From Ficedula albicollis (taxonomy: Eukaryota; Chordata; Aves; Passeriformes; Muscicapidae), in assembly GCF_000247815.1 (NCBI RefSeq), contig NC_021677.1, forward strand, positions 46,102,864-46,166,863: a stretch of 64,000 nucleotides of DNA, in the 5' to 3' direction. The translations under genes and the position numbers were made by a program. Shown here in pieces: positions 42,701-51,305 of this stretch. A model generated the notes under the pieces. The model did not search any database. It saw only the letters and a list, made by a program, of their open reading frames with translations, and was not told the DNA's origin. Numbering within the stretch: the first letter of the stretch is position 1; each line of letters begins with the position of its first letter.

Positions 42701-45700
42701 TTGACTTACTGAACTCTTGGTTTGATGTAGCCATCACTATTCTGTAACAGAGCACCAATGTTTTGCTACTGAAGCAAACCATTTGCCTATTACTCTCTTA
42801 TTTCCAGTGACTAGGTTTTAAAATCTGTTAGTACTGGGGCTGCTGTGAAACCAGTTTGATGTTACAAAAAGTTGAAAGTTTTTTTACATAGAGAATATCT
42901 TCAAGGTGGTAACAGTAATAGCTGGGAGTACCATCATAAGCAAAGCAGGTAACTTGCAAAGCAATCAAATGTTGTTTTATTTTTCTCTAGACTTCCATGA
43001 ACGTAGAAGACGGTCTCTTCCCCTGTTCTTGGCAGGCACAGAACCTATCAAAAGTACCATGTGCTTATGGCAAGGATTGCTGGTTTCACTCCTGTCCAGT
43101 AAAACATAGGAAATGTTGTCGGTGTACATCCAGAGCGTCCCACTCAAACTCAAGCACCTGTGTGTCAAGGCCAACAGTTAAACGCACTATCATTTCACGC
43201 AGTCGCTCTGCCGAGAGTTTGGTGACCGCTGGTTCTTCCCAAAGGGGTCCAGGAAGCAAGCCCAAAGGGAACCGTGGGGATCCCAGCAAGAGTTTGGTGT
43301 CTGTTGCTTGTTCCCCAGGGTGTCCAGGAAACAACCCCAAAGTGAGCTGCGGGGATCCCAGCAAGAGTTTGGTGTCTGTTGCTTGTTCCCCAGGGTGTCC
43401 AGGAAACAACCCCAAAGTGAGCTGCGGGGATCCCAGCAAGAGTTTGGTGTCTGTTGCTTGTTCCCCAGGGTGTCCAGGAAACAACCCCAAAGTGAGCTGC
43501 GGGGATCCCAGCAAGAGTTTGGTGTCTGTTGCTTGTTCCCCAGGGTGTCCAGGAAACAACCCCAAAGTGAGCTGTGGGGATCCCAGCAAGAGTTTGGTGT
43601 CTGTTGCTTGTTCCCCGAGGTATCCAGGATGCAACCCCAAAGCGAGCTGCGTGGATTCCATTGAGAGCTTGTTGACCGCTGGTTGTTGCCAGAGGTGTCC
43701 AGGAAACAACCCCAAAGCGAACTGTGCGGATCCCAGCAAGAGTTTGGTGTCTGTTGCTTGTTCCCCGAGGTGTCCAGGAAGCAACCCCAAAGCGAGCTGT
43801 GGGGATTCCATCGAGACTTTTCTGACCGGTTGTTCCAAGAGGTGTCCAGGAAGCAACCCCAAAGCGAGCTGTGGGGATTCCATCGAGACTTTTCTGACCG
43901 GTTGTTCCAAGAGGTGTCCAGGAAGCAACCCCAAAGCGAGCTGTGGGGATTCCATCGAGACTTTTCTGACCGGTTGTTCCAAGAGGTGTCCAGGAAGCAA
44001 CCCCAAAGCGAGCTGTGGGGATTCCATCGAGACTTTTCTGACCGGTTGTTCCAAGAGGTGTCCAGGAAGCAACCCCAAAGCGAGCTGTGGGGATTCCATC
44101 GAGACTTTTCTGACCGGTTGTTCCAAGAGGTGTCCAGGAAGCAACCCCAAAGCGAGCTGTGGGGATTCCATCGAGACTTTTCTGACCGGTTGTTCCAAGA
44201 GGTGTCCAGGAAGCAACCCCAAAGCGAGCTGTGGGGATTCCATCGAGACTTTTCTGACCGGTTGTTCCAAGAGGTGTCCAGGAAGCAACCCCAAAGCGAG
44301 CTGTGGGGATTCCATCGAGACTTTTCTGACCGGTTGTTCCAAGAGGTGTCCAGGAAGCAACCCCAAAGCGAGCTGTGGGGATTCCATCGAGACTTTTCTG
44401 ACCGGTTGTTCCAAGAGGTGTCCAGGAAGCAACCCCAAAGCGAGCTGTGGGGATTCCATCGAGACTTTTCTGACCGGTTGTTCCAAGAGGTGTCCAGGAA
44501 GCAACCCCAAAGCGAGCTGTGGGGATTCCATCGAGACTTTTCTGACCGGTTGTTCCAAGAGGTGTCCAGGAAGCAACCCCAAAGCGAGCTGTGGGGATTC
44601 CATCGAGACTTTTCTGACCGGTTGTTCCAAGAGGTGTCCAGGAAGCAACCCCAAAGCGAGCTGTGGGGATCTTCTAGAGAGGCACTCTGAATGCTTCACG
44701 AAGAGCGGACTTCCTTTCACTCCACGCACCTTACTCTCAGATGCTAAATCCTGCCTGTCACAGTACAGGTATTACACTCCTCCTCAAAAGAAGAAGAAAA
44801 ATCACCGCAAGCACGGTGTGGAAGTTGAAACCCAGACTGATATGATCAGGTACAGAGATTGAAACTTTATTTTGAAATTCTGGGATTTAGATGTTATCAT
44901 AACAATATCTTCATAAAAGCAAGATGTTTTGCTCTCAATACATTTGTATAAAACCAGAATAATTATTCTGAGGTTATTCTAGATATGCCATAGCAAAAGC
45001 TAGAACAGAATGTAATTTTCCTTTTTTCACTGGCACAATTTGCTTTCTTCCTTCTGTAACAATTGGTTTAATCTGTTCAGATTGGATATGAGTTGCCACT
45101 AAACTAAAACTGTGGAATCTCACATCTGCTGGTGATAATCATTCTCTCTCTCTTCCCTATGCTCTCTGATGTATAGTTCCATCTTGTAAAGAATTAACCA
45201 ATATAAGCATGAAAGTAGTTCCCCACTATTGCCCCTGTAGTCTCATACTTTCCAGTCTGTTGATTAATATACCATGCAAGCATCATTTTTTAACTCTTGA
45301 ATGTATCTCTTCATTGTTTTTTATCACTTGAATTTAAATACATTCAGATATACCCTGTATAAAATATTTTAAACAAAATTAATGTCCTTCTCTTGCACTG
45401 TACTTCTCAGCAAATTGAACAGTTCTGATTTAGTTTTGTTTCTACTGATGCTGCCTTGTAAAGAGAAATCTTTTCCCTTTTGTGTCCTCCATGCCTGCAT
45501 GTCCAACTTCAGTTTTGTCATGGAATAAATTAGGGATTTCCTAAAACTGTGATTACAGTAGCATTGTCTTTGTATTGCAGCTGTTGATTTTCTGGATATG
45601 GGTCATCTGTTTTCCTGGTGCACTTTTAATTTTAGGATCATCTCCATTCTCAATTCTGAACAATTATTTTGAATAATTTAGTTATCTCCTGCTAATATGC

Positions 45701-48700
45701 AGCTAAATAATTAATATGGATCACCTGTCTGGCAGAAATTTTCTGAACTGTTCAGTACTACATTCTGTTCAGGCCGATGAGATCTTTTCACTGGCACTGG
45801 CATTCTCATCCTGCATATTTTAAAAATAGTCTACTTGGGAACCTAATACCTCTCTGTATTTTGTAGCTTTCCATCCTCAGACCAAGTGTATGAGAGAAAA
45901 TGTATGGCTGAAGAGCAGAAGATGAAATCAAAGGTAATAATGCATCCATCAGTCATCTGGGTACTCTTCCCACAACCGCCACCATCACTGTGGGGTAATA
46001 CACTTCATCACTGCCACAGCAGTGAACAGCTGATTTAGGTTTGTCATGACATGAATTAGTTCCATAGAGGAGAGAGAATTTCAGAAAATTGAGTGGAAAC
46101 TATAAGAAAAAACACTTGAGGCACATGAAGAGATCTCTTTAGATTTATTTTTTTATTGTTTCTATAAGTGCACTATCAAATATCTGCTAAGATAATTGGT
46201 ACATGACTTTCCAGCAAAAGAAGGTGTGCCTTTTGTCTGTTTACTCAGAGTTACATAGAAAATGCATGGAATTTCCAGGGCTGCTTAATCACAGAGATTT
46301 ATTACATTAATTTTAATGGTAAAATTTGCTGTGTACTTGCACTGATAATAACGATTTTTATTTCTGTGTTGTAGGCTGAAGATAAAAGAGATACTTTGGA
46401 TAAGCCTGAGAGAGGAATAGATGGTTTTGAATACCCCTGCCAAAGGTGCCTGATTTACAGCAGGAGGGAATATTTGAAATGTTCCTTTCTCTGCAGCTGA
46501 TCTTTAGGCCATAAGTCTTCACTAGCATTTCTCTTTATAAGTCTTATTCTCACAGGACTTTTGTTAGGTTTTTATATCAATGGCCTTTCCCAACTTCAAA
46601 AGTCATTATGTTTTTTGTGATAAGTTCCACTGGGAAGCTAATTAAGAAAGAGAGCTCTGAAATCTGAGTATTGATTTGAATTGAGTCAGAATTGAGTGAT
46701 GATACATTAATATAGTCAGCACATTAATATAGTTCGTTCTGTACAGCTGATCTCACATACAATACTATAATTAAACACTGCATTGCAGGAGCATTTCCCA
46801 CATCTTTTTTTTGAAAACTTAATACTGGGATTGCTACAGTGCAAGAGCAGTGTTGGAAATCAGGCCAGAACCCAAGAGCTCTGAGCTGATTTTCCTCATT
46901 GCTGACCCAAGTGTCATGTATGACTCACAGATTTGCTCTCTGGCCTCTTCATACAAAGGCATTTTTATCTGAGGGAAAAAAATGTAACTCTGAGTTTAAA
47001 AAGCATTCTTACAGACAACAGAGATTGAATAGCATCTGAAGTAGCACTGAGGTCTTGTGAGCACTGCATCAAGTGAGGTGGTGTAATACTTTCGAACCAC
47101 AGTCTTTCAGGTTTCAGTGCGAGCAGGGGATTTTGCTACTGGAGCAGGGTTTAGGGGTATTATGGTGGGTTTTCTGGCAAAAGGAAATTGTATAATGGTA
47201 CTCCATGGCTCCAGAAGAAAATTACATGCAAGGTAGCATAAACAGGGTTTAGAATGTTCTTTTTCTTGCCCTTTGATTCTCTGATTAGAAAGACGTCACG
47301 GTGTCCTCAGAAGTGTTCATCAAGGAGTACTGTCAATGAGTAAGTATAAACCATTTTTGTTCTCATTTACAACATCAAACTAAAAAGCTTTCCTCAAAAC
47401 TGATGAATTTGAAACATAAAATACTTTAAAATTTTTATATTAATCTAAAAAGGAAGAAAATTCGTTATAACTTCAAAAGATTGTACAGTGCCTGTAGTTT
47501 GTTTCTGTTTCTTTTTAGGTCTGTAATCTCTGAAGCAAGTATTGGCAAATGAAACACCAAATTGAAAATCATTCTTACCACATTTCTGCACTGAAATGTG
47601 ATGAAAATTACAACAGTTTTGGGTTATATTCAGAGACACTACTAATGCTTCATCAAGGAGCCTTGGAAAAGTCATTTAATTCTTCATGCTTTAGGCTCGT
47701 GTTTGCCTAACTTAAGTCTTATAATAGAGGTCTCAAATACCAGCTGTAGGTAACTTTCTTGACTATAGAGAAACCAAAATTATAATCTTTAGGCACCATA
47801 ACAAATTTTATGTAATAAAAGTCATGCAAGATGTATTCTATTTTTTATTTTCTGTTTATTAAGACTGGAGAATTACTCAATAGAGTTTGATTGGATGCTG
47901 TGGGAGACTTAGAAAGATGCTAGGAAAGAGAAAAAGCACTGAAATATTTTTTTTCTGGTGTTTTCTTTCCTGTTCTCTTTCAAGCAGAACTCCAGACTTT
48001 TAGAGAGTGTCTGATTTAGAGAAATTGGCATCAACAACTCTTAGAGATAAGAGGTGGAAGTCATGTCTAACACTAGCAAGATTTTGTACATCAAGGAGAT
48101 ACGCTGAAATGAGTGGATGCTGCCAAATAAGCAGTTAAATCCTTCTCAGCTTGTATTTAGGACCAACAGTTTTCAGCTGCAGTCAGATTCTCTAGAAGCT
48201 CCTTTGGAAGCCTTTACCTAGAGTATCAAACTGCAATTGTACACTTGCTTTCCAGTTAGCTCCCCTTTATTGGGTGCAGTGCAGGTTCTAAATGCCTTCC
48301 AAGATTCACTGATTCCCTGGCCTAGAATCTCTGTGCTAATTTATACCACAACAGAAAGTTAGCATAAAGACAAAGCACCATGACCACCCTTCTACCAGTC
48401 TCACATTTTGCAGTTTTTTATTACTATCCAGATTGAAGGAAAGACACAGTTTCTCGTGATAGTCTTACCTTTTATGAAAAATAACTGCTGATAAAAGAAC
48501 TATAAAATCTTAATGGCCTTTCCTGTGAAATTGATTAAACCTAATTAAAATATATCATATGCATTTTTGTGGGAAAGCATTTAACATTGGGGTTTCTCTT
48601 CTCCCTGCAGAGATGAGGAGCTTTCATATTTAAGTTTCATTGAAGATGTAACAGATGAAATTCTTAGAATTGGGGTATATTCTAACAAGTAAGTAATAGT

Positions 48701-50975
48701 TGTTTCGGTTTTGTAATGCTATGTCAGAAACCCATGGACTCCATAAGTAAGGGAAGTAGTGATTAGTAATAATTTCTTCATGCACACATACACAGTTAGC
48801 CCTTTCTTTTGTTTTGTTTCCTCTTCTTTTTTGCTTTGCATAAGAAAGGGAAACTAGGAAATACCTTTGGGTCATTGACTTTGATCTGCTGCTTTGTAGC
48901 ATGAGATAAAAGCTTCTGTTAAAAACTGACCTAGAGCCCTAGGTGGAGTCATACTAAGAATTCATTTTAGTCTGAAATACCTGTTTTGCTAAATAAACCA
49001 AGTTACTAATCTTTTACACAACAGGACTTCCATCCCCCTTCTGTCCTTCTTCCTGTTCCAGTATGAATTCAGTCTTCAGCATGGGTTGCAAGGGTTACAT
49101 TCGCTTTCAGATAAAAGTTAACCAGCTGGTAGATCAGATTATTTTTCAATATGATACTGGTTCATTCTAAGAAAGAACTCTCAATTTATGCAAAAAAACA
49201 TTGCAATACTTCTATAAATGCACAGAGTATATATACAGAATCTTAACAGATTTTTGAAATTCTGCATTCAAGGCAGTCTCATTTCATAATATTCTGATCT
49301 TTCTCTGGGTTGATAATGTTCCTTGCTGTTTTTGCTATTCTATGCACTCTTTTTTTTTTCTTCTTATGTCAAGGCTGTCAATGAGAATACTAAATACACC
49401 AAGTAAAAACATTATTCTTCAAGAAATTTGAGAGCAGTCTCCTTCTGGCTCTTTCACAGTAATGTTTGCTTCCCTTAGAACCCTTCTTGCACTTTTTTAA
49501 AAAATAATTTTACAAGTAAGCTAGGTTAAATTCACTTTACTTTCTAGAATTCTGTCCCAGAGACTGTGTACTTTAGTTATCACAGAACACTTTCTTTACA
49601 GAATTTTTTTTCTCATTCGGCCTAAGAAATGGAAGAGAGCTCTCAGAACTGAGCGCTTTTCTCTGGATTTTTTTTTTTACTGAAGCTGGGTCTTATTCCT
49701 TCTCTTTATTTATTCTTGCATATAGCAGCCACTATGGTGCATCCAAGAGATTTTGGATACTTCAGCATGCCAGTAGAATCCTGACTTAATTGTTGATTTC
49801 TCCCAGCACATAGGTCCAACAGATGAAACACAGGTGTAGTTGTGCTGCAAGTCACCCCACGATTGCCATGTGCTGCCCAAAGCCAGATCTGCCTGCTGAG
49901 CATGGTCCAGTGGGTTCCTGATTACAGGTAGCCCTCTTTATGACAGAGTGGAATTTAAACTGTCTTACAGGTGCCATTCAGCTAAGAAATGGAAATAAAA
50001 ACCTACAGTCATTAGGTTTCATATATCTGGTAAAAGTTGGTTTTCCTCCTGTGAAATAATTTTTTTATTTGTAGGGTTCTGAATCAAGTGTTTGAGAACC
50101 ATATACAAGCAAATAAGCACCGCCTTGATGAGGTATGTGCTGTCCTTTATAACAGACTCTGCATATGATTTAGGTGATGTTTCCAAAGAGCAAAGCAAAC
50201 GCATTGGTATATTTGAGGGTAAAGGTAACCAGAATACTCAGGGGAAACCTCTCTCTCTCTCCATAAATGAGATTTGCTCACTCATGGATCATGGGAGATC
50301 AGGAGTCACAGTAGAGTGGCAAAGAATGGACAACAGTCAATTCAGTTTGGTGGCACTCAGTGCTTAATATAGTCACTTGATTGCAAGCAGCCTCCCTGTC
50401 CGTCTGTCAGAGTTAAGCCCTGAGTCTGAGCAGTGCTGAGGTGCCATGGGGCTGGAGAAGTGTCACGCTCTTCTTCCTTCACCCCTTAGGGCAGAATGCG
50501 CCGGATGTTGGACGTGCTGAAATCAGACCTTTGCTGTGGCCAGAACAGCGAGCCAGAGCTAAGCCAGGCAGGCCAGGGAGCCATGGACGTACGGGAGCTT
50601 GAGAAGCCAGAAGAGCTCAAGGATCCCAGTAAAGGTCACAGGCTGAAGAAAGCTCCAAAAAGCGAAGAATTCTGTGACAGCATGGACTTCCCACTAAAGG
50701 AACCAAACAAATGTGGATCACTGTCATGGAGCGACAGGTCAAGGGAGACACACAGCAGGGAGGTGTCTTCAGAAGGGACCACAGAAACTCTGGGTGCTGG
50801 GACAGAGTGTGATTTCTGTGGTGTGGTATTTGAAGAAGACACAGACACTCCATGCACCTATGCGGCAAGTTTACCCTTGACTTCTTGTGACTCTGATTTG
50901 GACGTCAGTAAGGAACTTGCTGAACTTGAGGCAAGCTTAGCACACACCCTTTGCATTGCACGTAACTATTCATAA
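27737..50975 (+). CDS. SPATA7: SPATA7 gene, exons 2-12 (spliced; introns included in span)
   Basis: Eleven exons with GT-AG borders (27737-27796, 28486-28578, 29463-29510, 36536-36669, 42991-44849, 45867-45933, 46375-46445, 47289-47339, 48611-48688, 50075-50132, 50490-50975) sum to 3005 bases. They read open in one frame to a TAA, about 1000 codons plus an N-terminal exon. Conserved blocks include PFKGHC, the exon 3 motif [33 protein letters not shown] with [15 protein letters not shown], and [13 protein letters not shown]. In mammals SPATA7 acts at the photoreceptor connecting cilium (transition zone) with RPGRIP1, and its loss causes Leber congenital amaurosis 3 and retinitis pigmentosa. 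The product here is much longer than the roughly 599-residue human protein because exon 6 holds a 488-residue tandem array. Identification is by recalled sequence; exact phase agreement at every junction supports the model. Confidence 0.93.
27797..28485 (+). other. SPATA7: SPATA7 intron 2
   Basis: AT-rich intron with donor gtaagt and acceptor acag. No further features were seen. Confidence 0.85.
28486..28578 (+). CDS. SPATA7: SPATA7 exon 3
   Basis: Ninety-three bases encode [11 protein letters not shown] followed by [19 protein letters not shown], after completing the split Ala codon from exon 2. The human counterpart ends LVKNHMAVHYNKILSAK. The donor is gtaaaa. Phase 1 in and out, so skipping this exon would keep the frame. 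Confidence 0.92.
28579..29462 (+). other. SPATA7: SPATA7 intron 3
   Basis: AT-rich intron with donor gtaaaa and acceptor ttttcag. No other feature was seen. Confidence 0.85.
29463..29510 (+). CDS. SPATA7: SPATA7 exon 4
   Basis: Forty-eight bases encode [16 protein letters not shown], joined to SAK from exon 3, then a donor gtaagt. Human reads AAVDCSVPVSVSTSIK. Phase 1 in and out. Confidence 0.92.
35062..35217. repeat. 78-bp tandem duplication
   Basis: Copies at 35062-35139 and 35140-35217 both begin tctatcaaacaaatgattca and end with gctgtacagacttc plus a few bases. Two or three substitutions separate them. Confidence 0.9.
35305..35798 (+). mobile_element. CR1 LINE retrotransposon, 5'-truncated 3' end
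   Basis: The sequence shows the familiar CR1 tail: a ttggagtattttgtccagtt opening, then the reverse-transcriptase ORF C-terminus with [28 protein letters not shown] and [12 protein letters not shown] segments, then the 3' UTR with a ttttccaacc element. It is in the same orientation as SPATA7 and lies in intron 4. An open frame of 122 codons survives at 35356-35724, but the element is only the terminal part. The final tandem octamer expected in CR1 is degenerate (gattttgtggttc), consistent with an old insertion. CR1 is the dominant LINE of birds and reptiles. Confidence 0.92.
36536..36669 (+). CDS. SPATA7: SPATA7 exon 5, C-terminal half strongly diverged
   Basis: After the acceptor tttcctaag, two bases complete a Leu codon. 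Then [12 protein letters not shown] is read, close to human ADQQRREKLKKE. The rest ([19 protein letters not shown] and on to PPPCCRR) has little similarity to the human coiled-coil-like segment. Length is 134 bases, the same as I infer for human, and the phase change (1 in, 0 out) fits exons 4 and 6 exactly. The donor is gtatgt. Confidence 0.85.
36670..42990 (+). other. SPATA7: SPATA7 intron 5
   Basis: About 6.3 kb, AT-rich. A 166-codon antisense open frame (37347-37847) and a 72-codon sense frame (41017-41235) have no recognisable motif and are probably chance. There are small simple repeats (AATA near 37229 and CA near 38463). Confidence 0.75.
42991..44849 (+). CDS. SPATA7: SPATA7 exon 6, containing a cysteine-rich coding minisatellite
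   Basis: The acceptor is tttttctctag and the donor is a gtacag after ATC AG (phase 2). The exon is 1859 bases. Order: a Cys/His-rich lead segment (about 70 residues, including [17 protein letters not shown]); a tandem array of 20 units (43201-44664); then the conserved block [20 protein letters not shown], followed by [11 protein letters not shown], a basic run and VETQTD. Human SPATA7 has the matching GDLLDKHSELF...LPFTPRT...LSQYRYYTP...AETQTE block, but I recall no repeat before it. The exon reads without a stop in the correct frame, arguing for function and not decay. Other frames and the antisense strand are open over the array only because the units are multiples of three bases. Confidence 0.93.
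43201..43800 (+). repeat. SPATA7: Array part 1: eight 75-bp units, diverged
   Basis: Units start at 43201, 43276, 43351, 43426, 43501, 43576, 43651 and 43726. Each encodes 25 residues. The typical unit begins [16 protein letters not shown] and ends PGNNPKVSC. The first unit is the most diverged and lacks the cysteines. The unit at 43651 begins [12 protein letters not shown] and resembles the next array's unit. Units 2-5 are nearly identical and the others differ, so this half looks older than part 2. Confidence 0.95.
43801..44664 (+). repeat. SPATA7: Array part 2: twelve identical 72-bp units
   Basis: Units start every 72 bases from 43801 to 44593. By eye they are identical copies. Each encodes 24 residues, starting [10 protein letters not shown] with cysteines at unit positions 11, 15 and 24 (C-x3-C-x8-C) and ending SNPKASC. 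Compared with the 75-bp unit at 43651 there is a three-base loss (accgctggt to accggt). Complete identity points to recent expansion or gene conversion, so copy number is likely to vary between individuals. Confidence 0.97.
44850..45866 (+). other. SPATA7: SPATA7 intron 6
   Basis: AT-rich intron with donor gtacag and acceptor ttttgtag. No further feature was seen. Confidence 0.85.
45867..45933 (+). CDS. SPATA7: SPATA7 exon 7
   Basis: It completes an AGC codon and reads [17 protein letters not shown], then KMKSK, before donor gtaata. It aligns loosely with the human segment after AETQTE. Phase 2 in, 0 out. Confidence 0.8.
45934..46374 (+). other. SPATA7: SPATA7 intron 7
   Basis: Intron of 441 bases, AT-rich. 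Nothing else was seen. Confidence 0.8.
46375..46445 (+). CDS. SPATA7: SPATA7 exon 8
   Basis: The acceptor is ctgtgttgtag. It encodes [20 protein letters not shown], then PCQ, and AG of a split codon. The donor gtgcct is weaker than others in the gene, but it is the one that keeps phase with exon 9. The sequence is poorly conserved against human, so the call rests on splice signals and phase. Confidence 0.7.
46446..47288 (+). other. SPATA7: SPATA7 intron 8
   Basis: AT-rich intron with acceptor ctctgattag. Nothing else was seen. Confidence 0.75.
47289..47339 (+). CDS. SPATA7: SPATA7 exon 9
   Basis: It reads (R)[16 protein letters not shown] and the first two bases of a Glu codon, then donor gtaagt. 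It corresponds to human SSPRAMCQYSLKPPSTRKI. The CPQKC motif echoes the RCPG motif of the exon 6 repeat. Phase 2 in and out. Confidence 0.8.
   Translation, partial: KDVTVSSEVFIKEYCQ
47340..48610 (+). other. SPATA7: SPATA7 intron 9
   Basis: AT-rich intron with donor gtaagt and acceptor ccctgcag. Nothing else was seen. Confidence 0.85.
48611..48688 (+). CDS. SPATA7: SPATA7 exon 10, most conserved block
   Basis: It encodes [18 protein letters not shown] then RIGVYSN, nearly the same as human [18 protein letters not shown]. The donor is gtaagt. Phase 2 in and out. This is the strongest single piece of evidence for the gene's identity. Confidence 0.95.
48689..50074 (+). other. SPATA7: SPATA7 intron 10
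   Basis: AT-rich intron, acceptor tatttgtag. The only open frame of note is a 65-codon antisense one at 49706-49903 without known motifs. Confidence 0.85.
50075..50132 (+). CDS. SPATA7: SPATA7 exon 11
   Basis: It completes a Lys codon and reads [19 protein letters not shown] before donor gtatgt. Human reads RFLERLFERHIKQNKHLEEE. Phase 2 in, 0 out. Confidence 0.92.
50133..50489 (+). other. SPATA7: SPATA7 intron 11
   Basis: Intron of 357 bases with acceptor caccccttag. A short CT run lies near 50250. Confidence 0.85.
50490..50975 (+). CDS. SPATA7: SPATA7 exon 12, terminal coding exon
   Basis: It starts [17 protein letters not shown], matching human EKMRHLLHVLKVDLGC, and runs 161 codons to a TAA at 50973-50975. 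The remainder is acidic and Ser/Glu-rich with little similarity to human. It contains [16 protein letters not shown], a CxxC-bearing segment I do not recall in the human protein. Confidence 0.92.
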   Translation, partial: GRMRRMLDVLKSDLCCGQNSEPELSQAGQGAMDVRELEKPEELKDPSKGHRLKKAPKSEEFCDSMDFPLKEPNKCGSLSWSDRSRETHSREVSSEGTTETLGAGTECDFCGVVFEEDTDTPCTYAASLPLTSCDSDLDVSKELAELEASLAHTLCIARNYS

Positions 50976-51305
50976 CAGTAACCAAAACTTGCCTCTTAAA
51001 CAGGGATAGAGCTCCTTCTGTGGTTAGCTGCCATTTGTCAACCAGTAGTAAATTGTTATTTTTCTTTAAATACTGCTAAGATCTCTCTAGCAGGATACCA
51101 GCAATTGGACATTAACCTCTGTGTAAATTAGACCTTAAAGGGTAAAGTGTCAGTTATCAGAAAAATGTTGTAGATTTTGCCTAGAATTGTATAATTCAAA
51201 ACAAACTTGAGAATATTAAAATGAGATTTCTATTTTTTAGACCTGTAATAATAAGTTATGAAATTTTTATTGTTCTAAATAAATTAATTGATAGTGCAAT
51301 AGATA
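50976..51305 (+). other. SPATA7: SPATA7 3' UTR, probable
   Basis: The stretch from the stop codon to just past the first AATAAA is AT-rich and has no other feature. The exact cleavage site is not visible from sequence. Confidence 0.6.
51278..51283 (+). terminator. SPATA7: Polyadenylation signal AATAAA for SPATA7
   Basis: A canonical hexamer occurs about 300 bases after the stop codon, in AT-rich sequence. It is the first canonical one downstream. Confidence 0.6.

Noticed and set aside
42906..43109. Alternative reading of the exon 6 start (frame ending at a TAG near 43107)
   Set aside because: It is out of phase with exon 5 and stops early. The phase-0 reading continues through the array into conserved SPATA7 sequence.
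43021..43110. Canonical CCCH zinc finger in exon 6
   Set aside because: The spacing (C-x5-C-x2-H, with the preceding cysteine too far away) does not fit the C-x7/8-C-x5-C-x3-H pattern.
43201..44664. CRISPR-like appearance of regular repeats
   Set aside because: The units are directly adjacent with no unique spacers, lie inside a coding exon of a vertebrate gene, and there are no cas genes.
43086..44729. 547-codon antisense frame and other long plus frames over the SPATA7 array
   Set aside because: The 72- and 75-bp units keep every frame constant, so a frame without a stop in one unit stays open throughout. Only the plus frame that joins the conserved SPATA7 blocks has splice and homology support.
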